Source: Shouchella patagoniensis (GTDB taxonomy: Bacteria; Bacillota; Bacilli; Bacillales; Bacillaceae_D). Taken from it: a stretch of 64,000 bases of DNA. A model generated the notes under the pieces. It was not told the origin of the DNA, did not search any database, and saw nothing but the letters and a program-made list of their open reading frames with translations. The stretch lies in contig NZ_KV917377.1 in the NCBI RefSeq assembly GCF_002019705.1, positions 3,693,649 through 3,757,648 on the forward strand, given 5' to 3'. Position numbers and translations under genes: made by a program. Positions 8,172-16,587 of this stretch are shown piece by piece. Within the stretch, counting starts at the first letter, position 1. Each line of letters begins with the position of its first letter.

Positions 8172-9092
8172 TCATCTCACGGTTCGGTCTAAAATCGTCA
8201 TCGTGGCGTTTGTTGCATCAACTCGTGCTAATGCACCAATCGGTACACATGCTTTATATTGCCCATGAGCTGTTTGTAAATTAGAAAGAAGAGGTTTGCC
8301 TAACGGTACTAAAAAGCCCTCAATCAAATCATCATAGGAAGTATTGTAGGCGATGGAGCAATTGGAGCAAGTGCCCATAACAATCGCAGCACAATCAGCA
8401 AACTTTCCAGCAGCTTCTAGATGAGCAAGATAACGATATATCGTATTTATAGACTCATTTGTATCTTCAAGAACAATAATCTTTCCAGTTGTATCAATTT
8501 CATAAGGTGTCCCAATAGAATCAACGAAGGAAGTAAGATTTCCTCCAACGATTTCACCAGATGCAACACCTGGTACCTTGCCAATCAAAGGGAAACCATC
8601 AGGGTTCAGAAGTGCACGAGATGCTTGTGGTGTCATCACAGTTGAAAAAAAAGAAGTGAAATTATATTCAGCTGTGCTAGGCTGAAAATCAGTTAACAGT
8701 AGTCCTTGAAATGTAAGCAGATCTGCATACTGGCTAAGTACATTTAACAAAATTGTAATGTCACTATAGCCGGATACTATCTTTGGATTCTCTCGAATGA
8801 CATCGTAATCCAAATAGGGCAAAATTCCTGCAACACCAACACCACCTCGAGATGGTAAAATCCATTTAACTGCATTATTCGTAATCATGCTCATAAAATC
8901 AGCTGCACGAGATTCAGGCGTGCCAGCTAAAAAACCGGTTTTTTGATAAACGCTATCACCGAGCACTACTTGGAAACCAAATTGTTCTAGATATTGAATA
9001 CGAGTATTAATCGTGTTTGCTGATAGTGGGCTTCCGAGTGTAACGATGCCAACGGTATCGCCTTGTTGTAAGCGTGGGGGTGGAATAGCCAT
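8172..9092 (-). CDS. LD-carboxypeptidase / MccF-like serine peptidase (family S66)
   Basis: A 306-residue S66 peptidase. These enzymes cleave L,D bonds of recycled murein tetrapeptides (LdcA) or detoxify microcin-C-type nucleotides (MccF). Visible landmarks are the N-terminal GDTVGIV, the RGG of PSRGGVG, the nucleophile Ser in SGYSDIT, the Glu of VLEDTNE and the His of TAHGQ. I chose ATG 9092 because AAGGAGG lies five bases upstream and homologues begin near PPRLQQGD; a longer frame to 9218 lacks a ribosome site. There is no signal peptide, so a cytoplasmic enzyme. Monocistronic. Confidence 0.85.
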   Translation of the reverse strand: MAIPPPRLQQGDTVGIVTLGSPLSANTINTRIQYLEQFGFQVVLGDSVYQKTGFLAGTPESRAADFMSMITNNAVKWILPSRGGVGVAGILPYLDYDVIRENPKIVSGYSDITILLNVLSQYADLLTFQGLLLTDFQPSTAEYNFTSFFSTVMTPQASRALLNPDGFPLIGKVPGVASGEIVGGNLTSFVDSIGTPYEIDTTGKIIVLEDTNESINTIYRYLAHLEAAGKFADCAAIVMGTCSNCSIAYNTSYDDLIEGFLVPLGKPLLSNLQTAHGQYKACVPIGALARVDATNATMTILDRTVR

Positions 9093-9610
9093 GACGTCCT
9101 CCTTAAGAATCGTGCTTTCTTCACCTACAAATATATGCAAAGAGTGAAAAAGTAGAAGAACAGTTAAGTTTGTTGTAAAAATCAGAAAAAAATTCGACGA
9201 TTCGTTTTCGCTATGCATTTTATTTCATAAAGCTCGTTAAGTAATCTACTTAGAAAACAAACAAGAATGAAATTGATGTGAGAGGAAATTAGGAAATAAA
9301 GAGGACATTAAACAATCCTATTAATTGGAGTGTTTGTTCTCTTGTTTAATAAATAAAAGAAAGGACAACTTTAGTAACGAAAGCCCCCAAGGTTAGGGGG
9401 GGTGAGGATTGATGGGGCTTGGAGAATGAACTAAAGAAACGGGTGTAAGATGAAAGGTACAGTTTAAAAGGTGGGGTTAGAGGCAGGTGAACGAAAGGTT
9501 AATCAATCTTTCGTTCGGATCTGACCAGTTTGTTACTGCATATGGAGATTAGTCTTATGTTGTGAGAAACCAGTTGCGTTTCACTCAAGGTTATTATGGA
9601 AGTACGCTAG
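9093..9610. other. 518-bp intergenic region, no gene recognised
   Basis: Contains the upstream region of the S66 peptidase gene and the 3' flank of the next minus-strand gene. Short inverted repeats are visible (CCCCCAA/TAGGGGG near 9388; ACGAAAG/CTTTCGT near 9491-9514) but none has a convincing T run. No frame on either strand carries a start plus ribosome site. Confidence 0.5.
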
Positions 9611-10192
9611 TTATCTTGCAAATAATATTGTTAGACATAATGAGATAATAGGAATTAAACTTCCACAAAAAAGCTCCATAACACTATGACGTTTCATTTT
9701 TAAAGAAGCCCAATAAACAAGTCCGATGAGGAGCACACCAATAATTGCTTGTGTTCCAATAAAATACATTAAAAAGGCAATCGGACCAACAACACCGCAA
9801 GCATGCCCGCTAGCACGAGTATTTAAGAGCTTATTAAAGATAACAATCCCAACACCCGAAATGAAATAAATCCAATAAATCATTGCAATGCCTTGTGGTG
9901 CGTTAGAAAGTAGAGCGAATCCTATTCCGAGTATGTAACCGAGAACACCCATTGCGATTGCTAAATTTCGTTGTCCTTCACGACCCTTATCGCGGAAGCC
10001 AGGAATATATGGTTGTAAAGGATAACCAAGAGTTGGCAACACGACTAAAAAGATAAGAGAAAAAACAAATTGGGTGCCATTTTGGAATAAGTCTTTCTCG
10101 AATACATACAAAATACTTAAAGCGGCTAGCGCCATAAGTGGTGCGATTGTAACAATCCGAATTAATTTTGCGAACTTTGTAGTCGTATCCAT
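9611..10192 (-). CDS. Six-helix membrane protein with PAP2-like SGH segment
   Basis: A 193-residue integral membrane protein with about six hydrophobic helices. The segment NTRASGHACG resembles the SGH motif of PAP2 phosphatases, and an Arg-rich loop (YIPGFRDKGREGQRN) precedes it, but the complete C-terminal R-x5-H-x3-D motif is not seen, so activity is doubtful. ATG 10192 follows GGTG; a GTG three codons upstream is an alternative. No membership of a two-component operon is shown. Treat as an uncharacterised membrane protein. Confidence 0.6.
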   Translation of the reverse strand: MDTTTKFAKLIRIVTIAPLMALAALSILYVFEKDLFQNGTQFVFSLIFLVVLPTLGYPLQPYIPGFRDKGREGQRNLAIAMGVLGYILGIGFALLSNAPQGIAMIYWIYFISGVGIVIFNKLLNTRASGHACGVVGPIAFLMYFIGTQAIIGVLLIGLVYWASLKMKRHSVMELFCGSLIPIISLCLTILFAR

Positions 10193-10252
10193 TTTTTTCA
10201 CCTATACCAATCGTTTTCATTAAGTATAAATAACATCTCTAATGAATTCAAA

Positions 10253-10397
10253 TATAATAGCGTTACAAATCTGCAAGCAAAATTAGAGCAACTGATGGCT
10301 AAGCTAAAAGTAGAAGACTTTACGATCTATGATTATCCAGATTCCATTAAAATGGGCAACTTTTTCTGATCCATGGGGGAAGTTGTTAGGGTTATAA
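10253..10397 (+). pseudogene. Relic of a VOC (glyoxalase-fold) protein C-terminus
   Basis: The frames read VTNLQAKLEQLMAKLKVEDF, then IYDYPDSIKMGNFF and, after a single-base shift near 10366, SDPWGKLLGL and TAA at 10395-10397. SDPWG-(K/N)-x-x-x is the usual end of VOC superfamily proteins. The N-terminal two thirds are gone. Confidence 0.6.
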
Positions 10398-10408
10398 AAA
10401 CAATCGTT

Positions 10409-10441
10409 AAGCTAAGAGTTTAGATCTAACCCCTTAGCTTA
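10409..10441. terminator. Inverted repeat, probable terminator of the two-component operon
   Basis: TAAGCTAAG (10409-10417) pairs with CTTAGCTTA-type sequence ending at 10441, overlapping the stop codon of the minus-strand membrane-protein gene; on the minus strand it leads into ACGATTGTTTTT. Confidence 0.5.
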
Positions 10442-11083
10442 ATTTTTAGGCCATATCGTATAAGACCATGAATAGAGAGTATCGACGACCAAAATGATCC
10501 CCCATAGCATTGAGATTCCATGTATCGTTTCATTTGGGTAAGGGGTTTCAGATGGATGACCAGTTTCACTACTAAGCCATGACCAATCACGAAGATAAGT
10601 AAAGGCTTCTTCAGTGTTGTCTGTTCCAAGTGAGAAAAAAACAATTTGAGCAGTGAAAAAAACAAGAATATGAATAATTGAAGAATAACGGTATAACCGT
10701 GCTCTTCTTATAGGATCATTTTGCTTTTGAATAGCATCACGGTCTTTTTCTGTTAGCAGGTCAATTCCACGTCGTTTACCAATTTTTTGTTTCATCCACC
10801 TATCTAACCTCTTAAAGTCTTGAATTCCAAATGTGAGTGCATACAGGACAAAAATGGTGATAATGATTTGAAGCGTGGATATCTCTCCAGTTCTGCTGAA
10901 TAATAGCCAGCCAAGCGCAGCCTCTAATGCAGTGATGCCAATAAAAAATAAGATGAATGCGATACTTAAATTCCGACGGTCAAATAAATAGCGGGTTAAA
11001 CCAAAAAACAATAAGCAAAGCAGAGACAATACTTCCATGCTGATGAATAATACACTAGCATTTTCAATAATAAAATGAACCAT
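10439..11083 (-). CDS. Uncharacterised four-to-five-helix membrane protein in two-component operon
   Basis: A 214-residue protein with three hydrophobic helices in the first 110 residues, a basic central cytoplasmic stretch (RRGIDLLTEKDRDAIQKQ) and two more helices. It lies 17 bases downstream of the response-regulator gene and has its own strong ribosome site (GGGAGGGTGACGG), so it is very likely cotranscribed with the sensor pair and could be its target or a co-sensor. I recognise no family. Confidence 0.6.
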   Translation of the reverse strand: MVHFIIENASVLFISMEVLSLLCLLFFGLTRYLFDRRNLSIAFILFFIGITALEAALGWLLFSRTGEISTLQIIITIFVLYALTFGIQDFKRLDRWMKQKIGKRRGIDLLTEKDRDAIQKQNDPIRRARLYRYSSIIHILVFFTAQIVFFSLGTDNTEEAFTYLRDWSWLSSETGHPSETPYPNETIHGISMLWGIILVVDTLYSWSYTIWPKN

Positions 11084-11100
11084 ACTCCGTCACCCTCCCT

Positions 11101-11706
11101 CTAGAGCCAACCTTTTTCTTCGGCAAGCTGTACAGCTTCATATCTATTCGTTGTTTCTAACTTCTGCATAGCACTTGATACGTAATTGCGAACCGTACCG
11201 AGGGTCAAATGAGCTTCTCTTGCAATTTGTTCTGTTGACTTTCCTTGTTGCACTCTTCTCATGATATCCTGTTCGCGTTCTGATAATGGATTGCTTTTTA
11301 AATTAAACAACAGATCTCCGAGCATAGGAGAAATGGCTTTTTTGCCATTAATGATACGGCGAATCGCTTTAATTAACTCTTCAATAGGTTCATCTTTAAG
11401 AAGATAGCCATTAACACCAATTGTCATTGCTTTTTCAATATAACCCGCTCGAGAGAAAGTTGTTAAAAGCGCAATTTTTCCTTCAAAGCCTTGTTGTTGC
11501 AAAGCAGCCGCCGTCTCAAGACCCGTTCCATCAGGCATTTCAATATCCATTAATAAGAGGTCAACATCATGTAATTTCGAAAAATCTAGTACTGCTTTTC
11601 CCGACCCGGCAGTTCCGATTACTTCAATATCATTTTCCATATCAAGTAAGGAAGTTAGTGCATCCCGAAGAATAACTTGGTCTTCTGCAATAAATATGTT
11701 TATCAT
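11101..11706 (-). CDS. NarL/LuxR-family response regulator (DesR/LiaR-like)
   Basis: A 201-residue regulator: a receiver domain with acidic pocket (AEDQ) and phospho-acceptor Asp54 in LLMDIEMPDG, conserved Lys in LLKDEP, then a LuxR-type helix-turn-helix (LSEREQDIMRRVQQGKS...GTVRNYVSS). ATG 11706 follows GAGAGGAG; upstream extension has no ribosome site. It is 25 bases downstream of its cognate histidine kinase gene. Fold and order match DesR, LiaR and YxjL relatives that control membrane-lipid or envelope responses; the regulon here is unknown. Confidence 0.88.
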   Translation of the reverse strand: MINIFIAEDQVILRDALTSLLDMENDIEVIGTAGSGKAVLDFSKLHDVDLLLMDIEMPDGTGLETAAALQQQGFEGKIALLTTFSRAGYIEKAMTIGVNGYLLKDEPIEELIKAIRRIINGKKAISPMLGDLLFNLKSNPLSEREQDIMRRVQQGKSTEQIAREAHLTLGTVRNYVSSAMQKLETTNRYEAVQLAEEKGWL

Positions 11707-11731
11707 TAGTTTCTCCTCTCTATTTAATAAT

Positions 11732-12832
11732 TTAGGATAGTGGTGCTCGTAAATGTACTTCTGTCCCTCGTTGTTTGGTACTATGCCACTCGCAAAAACC
11801 GCCAATTAACCGCATGCGCTCTTTAATCGACTCGAGACCGTCACCTCGTTTACGTGTCGAACGATCAGAGCCAACTCCATCATCTTTAATTAAACAGTTT
11901 AGATATCCGTCTTTTATAAAAAAGTGGAGTAATACTTGATCCGCTCGACTATGTTTGTAACAGTTAACAAGCGCCTCACGAATAGATAAAGCAGTCATTG
12001 TTTCTGTTGCTTCAGTTAAGGCGGGAATGTCCTCATCACCACGGACAATAAATGAAATATAAGTGCCTTCAAACAAAACAAATGCTTGTTTAATTTCGAC
12101 TTGAATTTGAACATGTTTTAATTCGGTTACAACCTCGCGCACTTGTTTCGCTGCTCGTCGTGCTTCGTCTAGCACATACTCCATTTCTTTTCTCGCAGCT
12201 TCAGGTTTTTGTTCGGTTAAGCGGATTGCTAGTTCGCTTTTAAACTTAATGACAGCAAGTGTATGCCCAAGAGTGTCATGAAGGTCCCTGGCAATTCGAT
12301 TTCGTTCTTCTTCTTTTACATAAGCCTCAATCTCACTTCTAGCTGCGGCCAAGTCTTTTTCAAGGCTGTGAGCACGTTTAATAAATCGGACAACAAAAGG
12401 AAGAATGAGTTGCAAAAAGAGAAATGGTGCAAATGCGGTTGTCAGAAAAGCAACCGGGTTATTTTCTATGACAGCAAATACAATAAAATAACATGATGTT
12501 AACAAAAACAAGGAAATACTCAAGTGAGGCCACAATCTCACTTTTCCACTACTGTCAGAAAAAATGAATAAATAGACGAGCAGAACTGGATCGATGTGAA
12601 TAGCTAGTATGATAAATAAGGCGATACCAATAGCACTTGCCACTAAAAACAACCAGTCTTTTTTCCAAAGCACGACATAGTACAAAGCTGCAATGGTCAA
12701 AAAAAGGAAAAGGCGCAACCAAATGGGTACTGCAGAAGGAGACTGCAACAGGTTAAAAAGAAAAAATACAAACATACATATATCCAAAAACAAGGTAGAT
12801 TTTAATTGATCACGCGGATAAAAAGAAAGCAC
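11732..12832 (-). CDS. HisKA_3 sensor histidine kinase (DesK-like)
   Basis: A 366-residue membrane sensor. About five transmembrane helices fill the first 150 residues, followed by a coiled linker, the HisKA_3 phospho-acceptor box RDLHDTLGH (His185) and an ATPase domain (EALVNCYKHSRA; DDGVG; GDGLESIKERM). It should phosphorylate the regulator encoded next. I prefer the GTG at 12832, seven bases after AAAGGGTG; longer starts to 12907 lack a ribosome site. The architecture resembles DesK, which senses membrane order, but the stimulus cannot be deduced. Confidence 0.85.
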   Translation of the reverse strand: MLSFYPRDQLKSTLFLDICMFVFFLFNLLQSPSAVPIWLRLFLFLTIAALYYVVLWKKDWLFLVASAIGIALFIILAIHIDPVLLVYLFIFSDSSGKVRLWPHLSISLFLLTSCYFIVFAVIENNPVAFLTTAFAPFLFLQLILPFVVRFIKRAHSLEKDLAAARSEIEAYVKEEERNRIARDLHDTLGHTLAVIKFKSELAIRLTEQKPEAARKEMEYVLDEARRAAKQVREVVTELKHVQIQVEIKQAFVLFEGTYISFIVRGDEDIPALTEATETMTALSIREALVNCYKHSRADQVLLHFFIKDGYLNCLIKDDGVGSDRSTRKRGDGLESIKERMRLIGGFCEWHSTKQRGTEVHLRAPLS

Positions 12833-12972
12833 AAGTAGACACCCTTTCAACGAACAGTCCTTCTTAGTATAGCGCTTTTTTATTGTAACTGAAGTTAAAA
12901 GTAGCAACCATTCATCAGTGTCATAAAAAGTATATGACAGCAGTCATGTCGAATAATATATTTAAAAAAATG

Positions 12973-13001
12973 TTGCGATTTAAAAAGTTAAATCATATAA
13001 T
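12973..13001 (+). promoter_or_regulatory. Sigma-A promoter of the ArsR-like/MFS operon
   Basis: TTGCGA (12973-12978), a 17-base spacer and TATAAT (12996-13001). It is 24 of 29 bases identical to the promoter of the paralogous regulator at 16447-16475. Confidence 0.75.
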
Positions 13002-13033
13002 GAAGTCAACTAGATGATTTAATATTTTAAATC
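12977..13033 (+). repeat. Two identical-arm palindromes, probable operator pair
   Basis: GATTTAA-N4-TTAAATC occurs at 12977-12994 and again at 13016-13033, starts 39 bases apart. The first overlaps the promoter spacer, the second lies just downstream of the expected transcription start. Their position suggests autorepression by the winged-helix protein encoded next. Confidence 0.65.
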
Positions 13034-13075
13034 GAAACAAAACTACAAATAGATATGAAGGAAGGTTGGTTTATC

Positions 13076-13558
13076 ATGAAAAAACATGAGGCAATGGAAA
13101 TTAACTTAAAGCAACAGAAAGTGATTTCTGATCCATTACGTACACAAATTATCCAGTTACTTGACGAGAAACCGATGACACCAAAGCAAACGGCGGATCG
13201 TCTTAATAAGAACCCTGGCACAATTTATTATCATATTCAGCAACTGTTCAAGCATGACATTTTAGAGATTGATCATGTAAGTACCAATAAGGGAATCGTT
13301 GAAAAATACTATAAATCGAAAGCGACGTTTTTTAAAAGTCCTAGGGAAGAAAATGAGGAATTTCATTCGAAAAGCCAAGTGTTTTTGACAATGTCAGAAG
13401 AGTTACTTGAAGCAATGAACTTTGATATTCAGGAGTTATTTTATGAGTATGGTAAGAAAGCAATGGAGGAAACGAGTAATAAAAAAGCATATCAGTGTGA
13501 ATTCTTAGTGAAAGAGTATGAAGAGGTGAAAATTGAAAAAGAGGAGGAGGGGGAATGA
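13076..13558 (+). CDS. ArsR-like winged-helix repressor heading an MFS operon
   Basis: A 160-residue regulator with a winged helix in its first 85 residues (SDPLRTQIIQLLDEKPMTPKQ...GTIYYHIQQLF) and an acidic C-terminal half. ATG 13076 has AAGGAAGG upstream; ATG 13055 is within that ribosome site. It overlaps the MFS gene by four bases (ATGA), so the two are translationally coupled and the protein probably represses its exporter. A paralogue is encoded at 15964-16413 with closely similar recognition-helix and wing residues (YYHIQQLF versus HYHIQQLF). Confidence 0.82.
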   Translation: MKKHEAMEINLKQQKVISDPLRTQIIQLLDEKPMTPKQTADRLNKNPGTIYYHIQQLFKHDILEIDHVSTNKGIVEKYYKSKATFFKSPREENEEFHSKSQVFLTMSEELLEAMNFDIQELFYEYGKKAMEETSNKKAYQCEFLVKEYEEVKIEKEEEGE

Positions 13559-14811
13559 AATCCTTTGTGAATGAAAGGAATTTCCTGATTTTATTATCAG
13601 GTGTGTTTATAAACGGACTTGGTGGTGGTATTTATGCAGTGTCAGGAATGTTGCTTGTTTTGTTTTTAAGCGGCAGTGTGCTTTATTCTGGGTTTGCATT
13701 TTTTGCTGTCACACTTGCAAGCGCGATGGCATTTCTTATTGCACCATTTGCCAATTATGTGACGTATAAGAAAGGATTAATTGTTTGTGAGATTTTGAAG
13801 TCAGCGCTTTTGTTCACAATTCCATTGTTTTACGCGACAATTGGTCTTAACGTCTATTATGTACTTATCTTGTTATTTGTTGTTGCCCTTCTTGCCCAGT
13901 TTACTTATCCGATCGAATCAACGATCATGCCAATCATTGTTGGTAAGGAAAATATAATTAAAGCAAATTCATATTTACACACGATCCGTGAAGGGATGGA
14001 TATTGCTTTTGTTGCTGGAGCTGGGATACTCGTCGCTTTTATTGGACCGGTTCAAGCCATTCTTATTACCGCAATTTGCCATCTCCTATCCTCCTTAACG
14101 TACACTCTTTTTACTTTTCAACAAAATGAGGTTTCCGCAGATAAGCAAACAATTCGCGAGCTAGTCAATGCATATACAACGGATTTAAAAGCAGGAATTA
14201 GTTATATGCGGAATTCTCTTATTCCTAAGATGATTGTCTCAATCGTATTCATAAATTTAGCAATGGGAGTTATGATGCCAAACTTACCTGCATTTGCGTT
14301 AATTAAAGGGGATGGCAACGAGATCATATATGGCTTTTACTTAGCGGGATTATCACTCGGAATTATGATAGGAGCGATGATAACTTCGAAAGTAAAGGAA
14401 ATAGGATTTGGGCGCCTGACAATTATTAGCTTTTGTGGCACGGGGTTGCTGTGGATGGGTGCGGCACTTCTGCCAGTTATTCCGTCATTACTTCTTTTTT
14501 GTACAGGTGCAATTTCAATTGGTATCATTAATATACTGATATTTTCGGCAATTCAACAACAAGTGGATTCGGCCTTGATCGGTCGTGTCATTACGGTATT
14601 AACAAGTGCAGCTTCAATCGGGATGCCTTTTGGTGCACTATTGGGTGGTGTGATTGGTGCTACGTTTACCCCAGTCGTACCTGTCTTTATTTGCGGGGGA
14701 GCGATGATTATTTGTAGCATCAGTTGGCTTTGTAGTTCTGTATTAAGGAAGCTACCTAAAATCGATGAGGCGAAATTATTTCCAGAAAAACAAGCGGAGG
14801 AGGCAATGTAA
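13555..14811 (+). CDS. MFS transporter, probable drug exporter
   Basis: A 418-residue, 12-helix major facilitator. The N-terminal half contains NGLGGGIYAVSG and the helix 2-3 loop region APFANYVTYKKG; helix 7 begins after a basic cytoplasmic loop. The second half repeats a glycine-rich pattern (GFYLAGLSLGIMIGA). It is coupled to an ArsR-like repressor, a common layout for inducible efflux pumps. The substrate is unknown. Confidence 0.82.
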   Translation: MKSFVNERNFLILLSGVFINGLGGGIYAVSGMLLVLFLSGSVLYSGFAFFAVTLASAMAFLIAPFANYVTYKKGLIVCEILKSALLFTIPLFYATIGLNVYYVLILLFVVALLAQFTYPIESTIMPIIVGKENIIKANSYLHTIREGMDIAFVAGAGILVAFIGPVQAILITAICHLLSSLTYTLFTFQQNEVSADKQTIRELVNAYTTDLKAGISYMRNSLIPKMIVSIVFINLAMGVMMPNLPAFALIKGDGNEIIYGFYLAGLSLGIMIGAMITSKVKEIGFGRLTIISFCGTGLLWMGAALLPVIPSLLLFCTGAISIGIINILIFSAIQQQVDSALIGRVITVLTSAASIGMPFGALLGGVIGATFTPVVPVFICGGAMIICSISWLCSSVLRKLPKIDEAKLFPEKQAEEAM

Positions 14812-14828
14812 AAAAATAATGTTGAAAA

Positions 14829-14865
14829 AACAGCGTTGCTTTGTGATGTAACAAGCGACGCTGTT
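14829..14865. terminator. Bidirectional terminator between convergent genes
   Basis: AACAGCGTTGCTT pairs with AAGCGACGCTGTT (one G-U) over an 11-base loop. The minus-strand reading ends in TTTTTT and so best serves the hydrolase gene; it also follows the MFS stop. Confidence 0.75.
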
Positions 14866-14866
14866 C

Positions 14867-15832
14867 TTAAGTAATATAATAGGGGTCTGATATAAATGGA
14901 TCATGTTTTCGGAACTGCCGCTCAAGAAAATCTAATACGCGTTCCTCATATTCTACTTGGAAGTGAAAGTAACTCCGTATATGACCACCCTTTTCTGGTA
15001 ACCATATTTCGCTGCCCGCTGAGTTGTTATGAATCGCTTGAGATTCAGAGAAAGGAATTGCTCCGTCCTTTTGACTATGAATCAAAAACAGCCCTTTATT
15101 TGATGGGTAGGATTCAGCAGCATAGACTGGAGACACGTCACCAGGATTAAAGTCAGGTATGATAACACCAATTGCTCTTGTTGTTCCTTCAGCAAATGAT
15201 TTCGGTAATCCAGTCCAGTAGTTAAAGCTATCTTTAGCGTATTCATTTAAATCGGCAAACGGACTATCGGCAATTACAGCTTTTACTTCATCAGCCTCTG
15301 CTCCAGCCATAATGGAAGTAACTGCACCCATTGACCAGCCCATTAATGCAATGTCTTGAATTCCTTTTTCTTGGCTAACATAATCAATCGCGCTTAATAA
15401 GTCGGATTTCTCGTTTCCACCAAACGTAGTTGGTGCTCTATCAGATAATCCAGAGTTGCGGAAATCGAACATAAAGACATGATAGCCTTCTTCATGCATT
15501 CTACTTGCCAGTTCTAGACTACTAAAAGGCATTTCGGTTCGGTTATATCCATACCCATGCGCAAAAATAACTGCTTTTGGATTTTTAAATAGAGCTTGTT
15601 TATCTGAAGGAATCCACCAACCGCTTAGTGAAAGATGATCTACTTTATTAGCAAATTGGACATCTTCGTAGTCAAGCCCGAAATTTGCTGGAGTGCTTTC
15701 AAGAAGTCGTATCGCAGGGTTCGTCACTTTATAACCAACAAAAATGGTGAAAGAGGTAAGTATTATAGTAAGAGCTGCAAAAACATTAACCATGTTCATG
15801 AGCCAGTTTTTTAAGCTGAAGGTCTTTTTCAT
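14867..15832 (-). CDS. Membrane-anchored alpha/beta hydrolase (YqkD/DUF-type serine hydrolase)
   Basis: A 321-residue protein with one N-terminal membrane helix (about residues 12-35) and an alpha/beta-hydrolase domain facing out: oxyanion region FAHGYGYNR, nucleophile elbow MGWSMGA, acid in HSQKDGAIP and His in KGGHIRSY. The family includes uncharacterised Bacillus membrane hydrolases. ATG 15832 follows AAGGAG; the GTG one codon upstream is an alternative. The gene lies 131 bases downstream of a regulator on the same strand. Confidence 0.8.
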   Translation of the reverse strand: MKKTFSLKNWLMNMVNVFAALTIILTSFTIFVGYKVTNPAIRLLESTPANFGLDYEDVQFANKVDHLSLSGWWIPSDKQALFKNPKAVIFAHGYGYNRTEMPFSSLELASRMHEEGYHVFMFDFRNSGLSDRAPTTFGGNEKSDLLSAIDYVSQEKGIQDIALMGWSMGAVTSIMAGAEADEVKAVIADSPFADLNEYAKDSFNYWTGLPKSFAEGTTRAIGVIIPDFNPGDVSPVYAAESYPSNKGLFLIHSQKDGAIPFSESQAIHNNSAGSEIWLPEKGGHIRSYFHFQVEYEERVLDFLERQFRKHDPFISDPYYIT

Positions 15833-15893
15833 CACTCCAACTCCTTAGTTATAGCATATCGTATGACAAGTAGGTTAGTCAGAATAATTTAAG

Positions 15894-15917
15894 TAATTAA
15901 TTAATTAATTAATTATA
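15894..15917. repeat. TTAA tetranucleotide tract
   Basis: About five and a half tandem copies of TTAA lie between the ArsR-like gene and the hydrolase gene. It may be an AT-rich promoter element or simply low-complexity sequence. Confidence 0.7.
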
Positions 15918-15963
15918 GTATATGATAGCAACGAACATACAGTGTTAAAAATTAAGGTCTTGT

Positions 15964-16413
15964 TCAAGTGATTTTTGGTTCTACGGAAAACGTAATTTTA
16001 TGTTCGATTTGATCGCCTTGATCTGGGTCCGCTTTCTTATTTGTATATTTTAAGATCAGTTCACTAACTTCATCATTTAAACGACGAAGATCATCACTTG
16101 TAAGAGGTACGGCATGGACTTTTTGAATAAGTGCGTTGGTAGGAGGTTCGTTTTCTAAATGAAAATGAGTCGCCTTAGCACGATAATATTTCTCTACGAT
16201 TCCGTTAATTGAATTGGTATGATCAATTTCTAATAGCTCGTTTATAAAAAGTTGTTGGATATGATAATGAATGCTGCCAGTTGTCTTATTGTAGTGATCC
16301 GCTACTTGTTTAGCGGTCATTGGCGTAGTAGATAATAAACGAATAATATTACTTCGTAAAGGATGAGATATTAATTTTTGTTGTTTTAACGTCACAGCCA
16401 TTGAGTCAAGCAT
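15964..16413 (-). CDS. ArsR-like winged-helix regulator, paralogue of the 13-kb regulator
   Basis: A 149-residue winged-helix protein whose first 85 residues run parallel to the regulator at 13076 (LKQQKLISHPLRSNIIRLL, GSIHYHIQQLF, GIVEKYYRAKATHF), while the C-terminal parts differ. It shares almost the same promoter sequence with that paralogue, so cross-regulation is likely. The next gene on this strand is the membrane hydrolase at 14867. An earlier duplication with divergence of effector domains is the simplest explanation. Confidence 0.8.
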   Translation of the reverse strand: MLDSMAVTLKQQKLISHPLRSNIIRLLSTTPMTAKQVADHYNKTTGSIHYHIQQLFINELLEIDHTNSINGIVEKYYRAKATHFHLENEPPTNALIQKVHAVPLTSDDLRRLNDEVSELILKYTNKKADPDQGDQIEHKITFSVEPKIT

Positions 16414-16446
16414 TTAGTCACCTCGCTTAACAAACGATTTAGTTTA

Positions 16447-16475
16447 ATTATACGATCTAACTTTTTGGAACGCAA
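16447..16475 (-). promoter_or_regulatory. Sigma-A promoter of the second ArsR-like gene
   Basis: TTGCGT (16475-16470), 17-base spacer, TATAAT (16452-16447) on the minus strand. The spacer AAAAAGTTAGATC repeats AAAAAGTTAAATC of the 13-kb promoter, suggesting a shared operator. Confidence 0.7.
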
Positions 16476-16587
16476 TCATTTTGTTTGGCTTTCTGACACA
16501 ATATTACACAATTACACATTTTTCAAAAATAAAAAAGCTATAATTGTAATCGTAACATTACAATCATAGCTAAGAGTAGAAACGCTT

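Noticed and set aside
15894-15917. TTAA repeat as a replication origin or transposon target array
   Set aside because: Only a short low-complexity tract with no flanking repeats or associated mobile gene.
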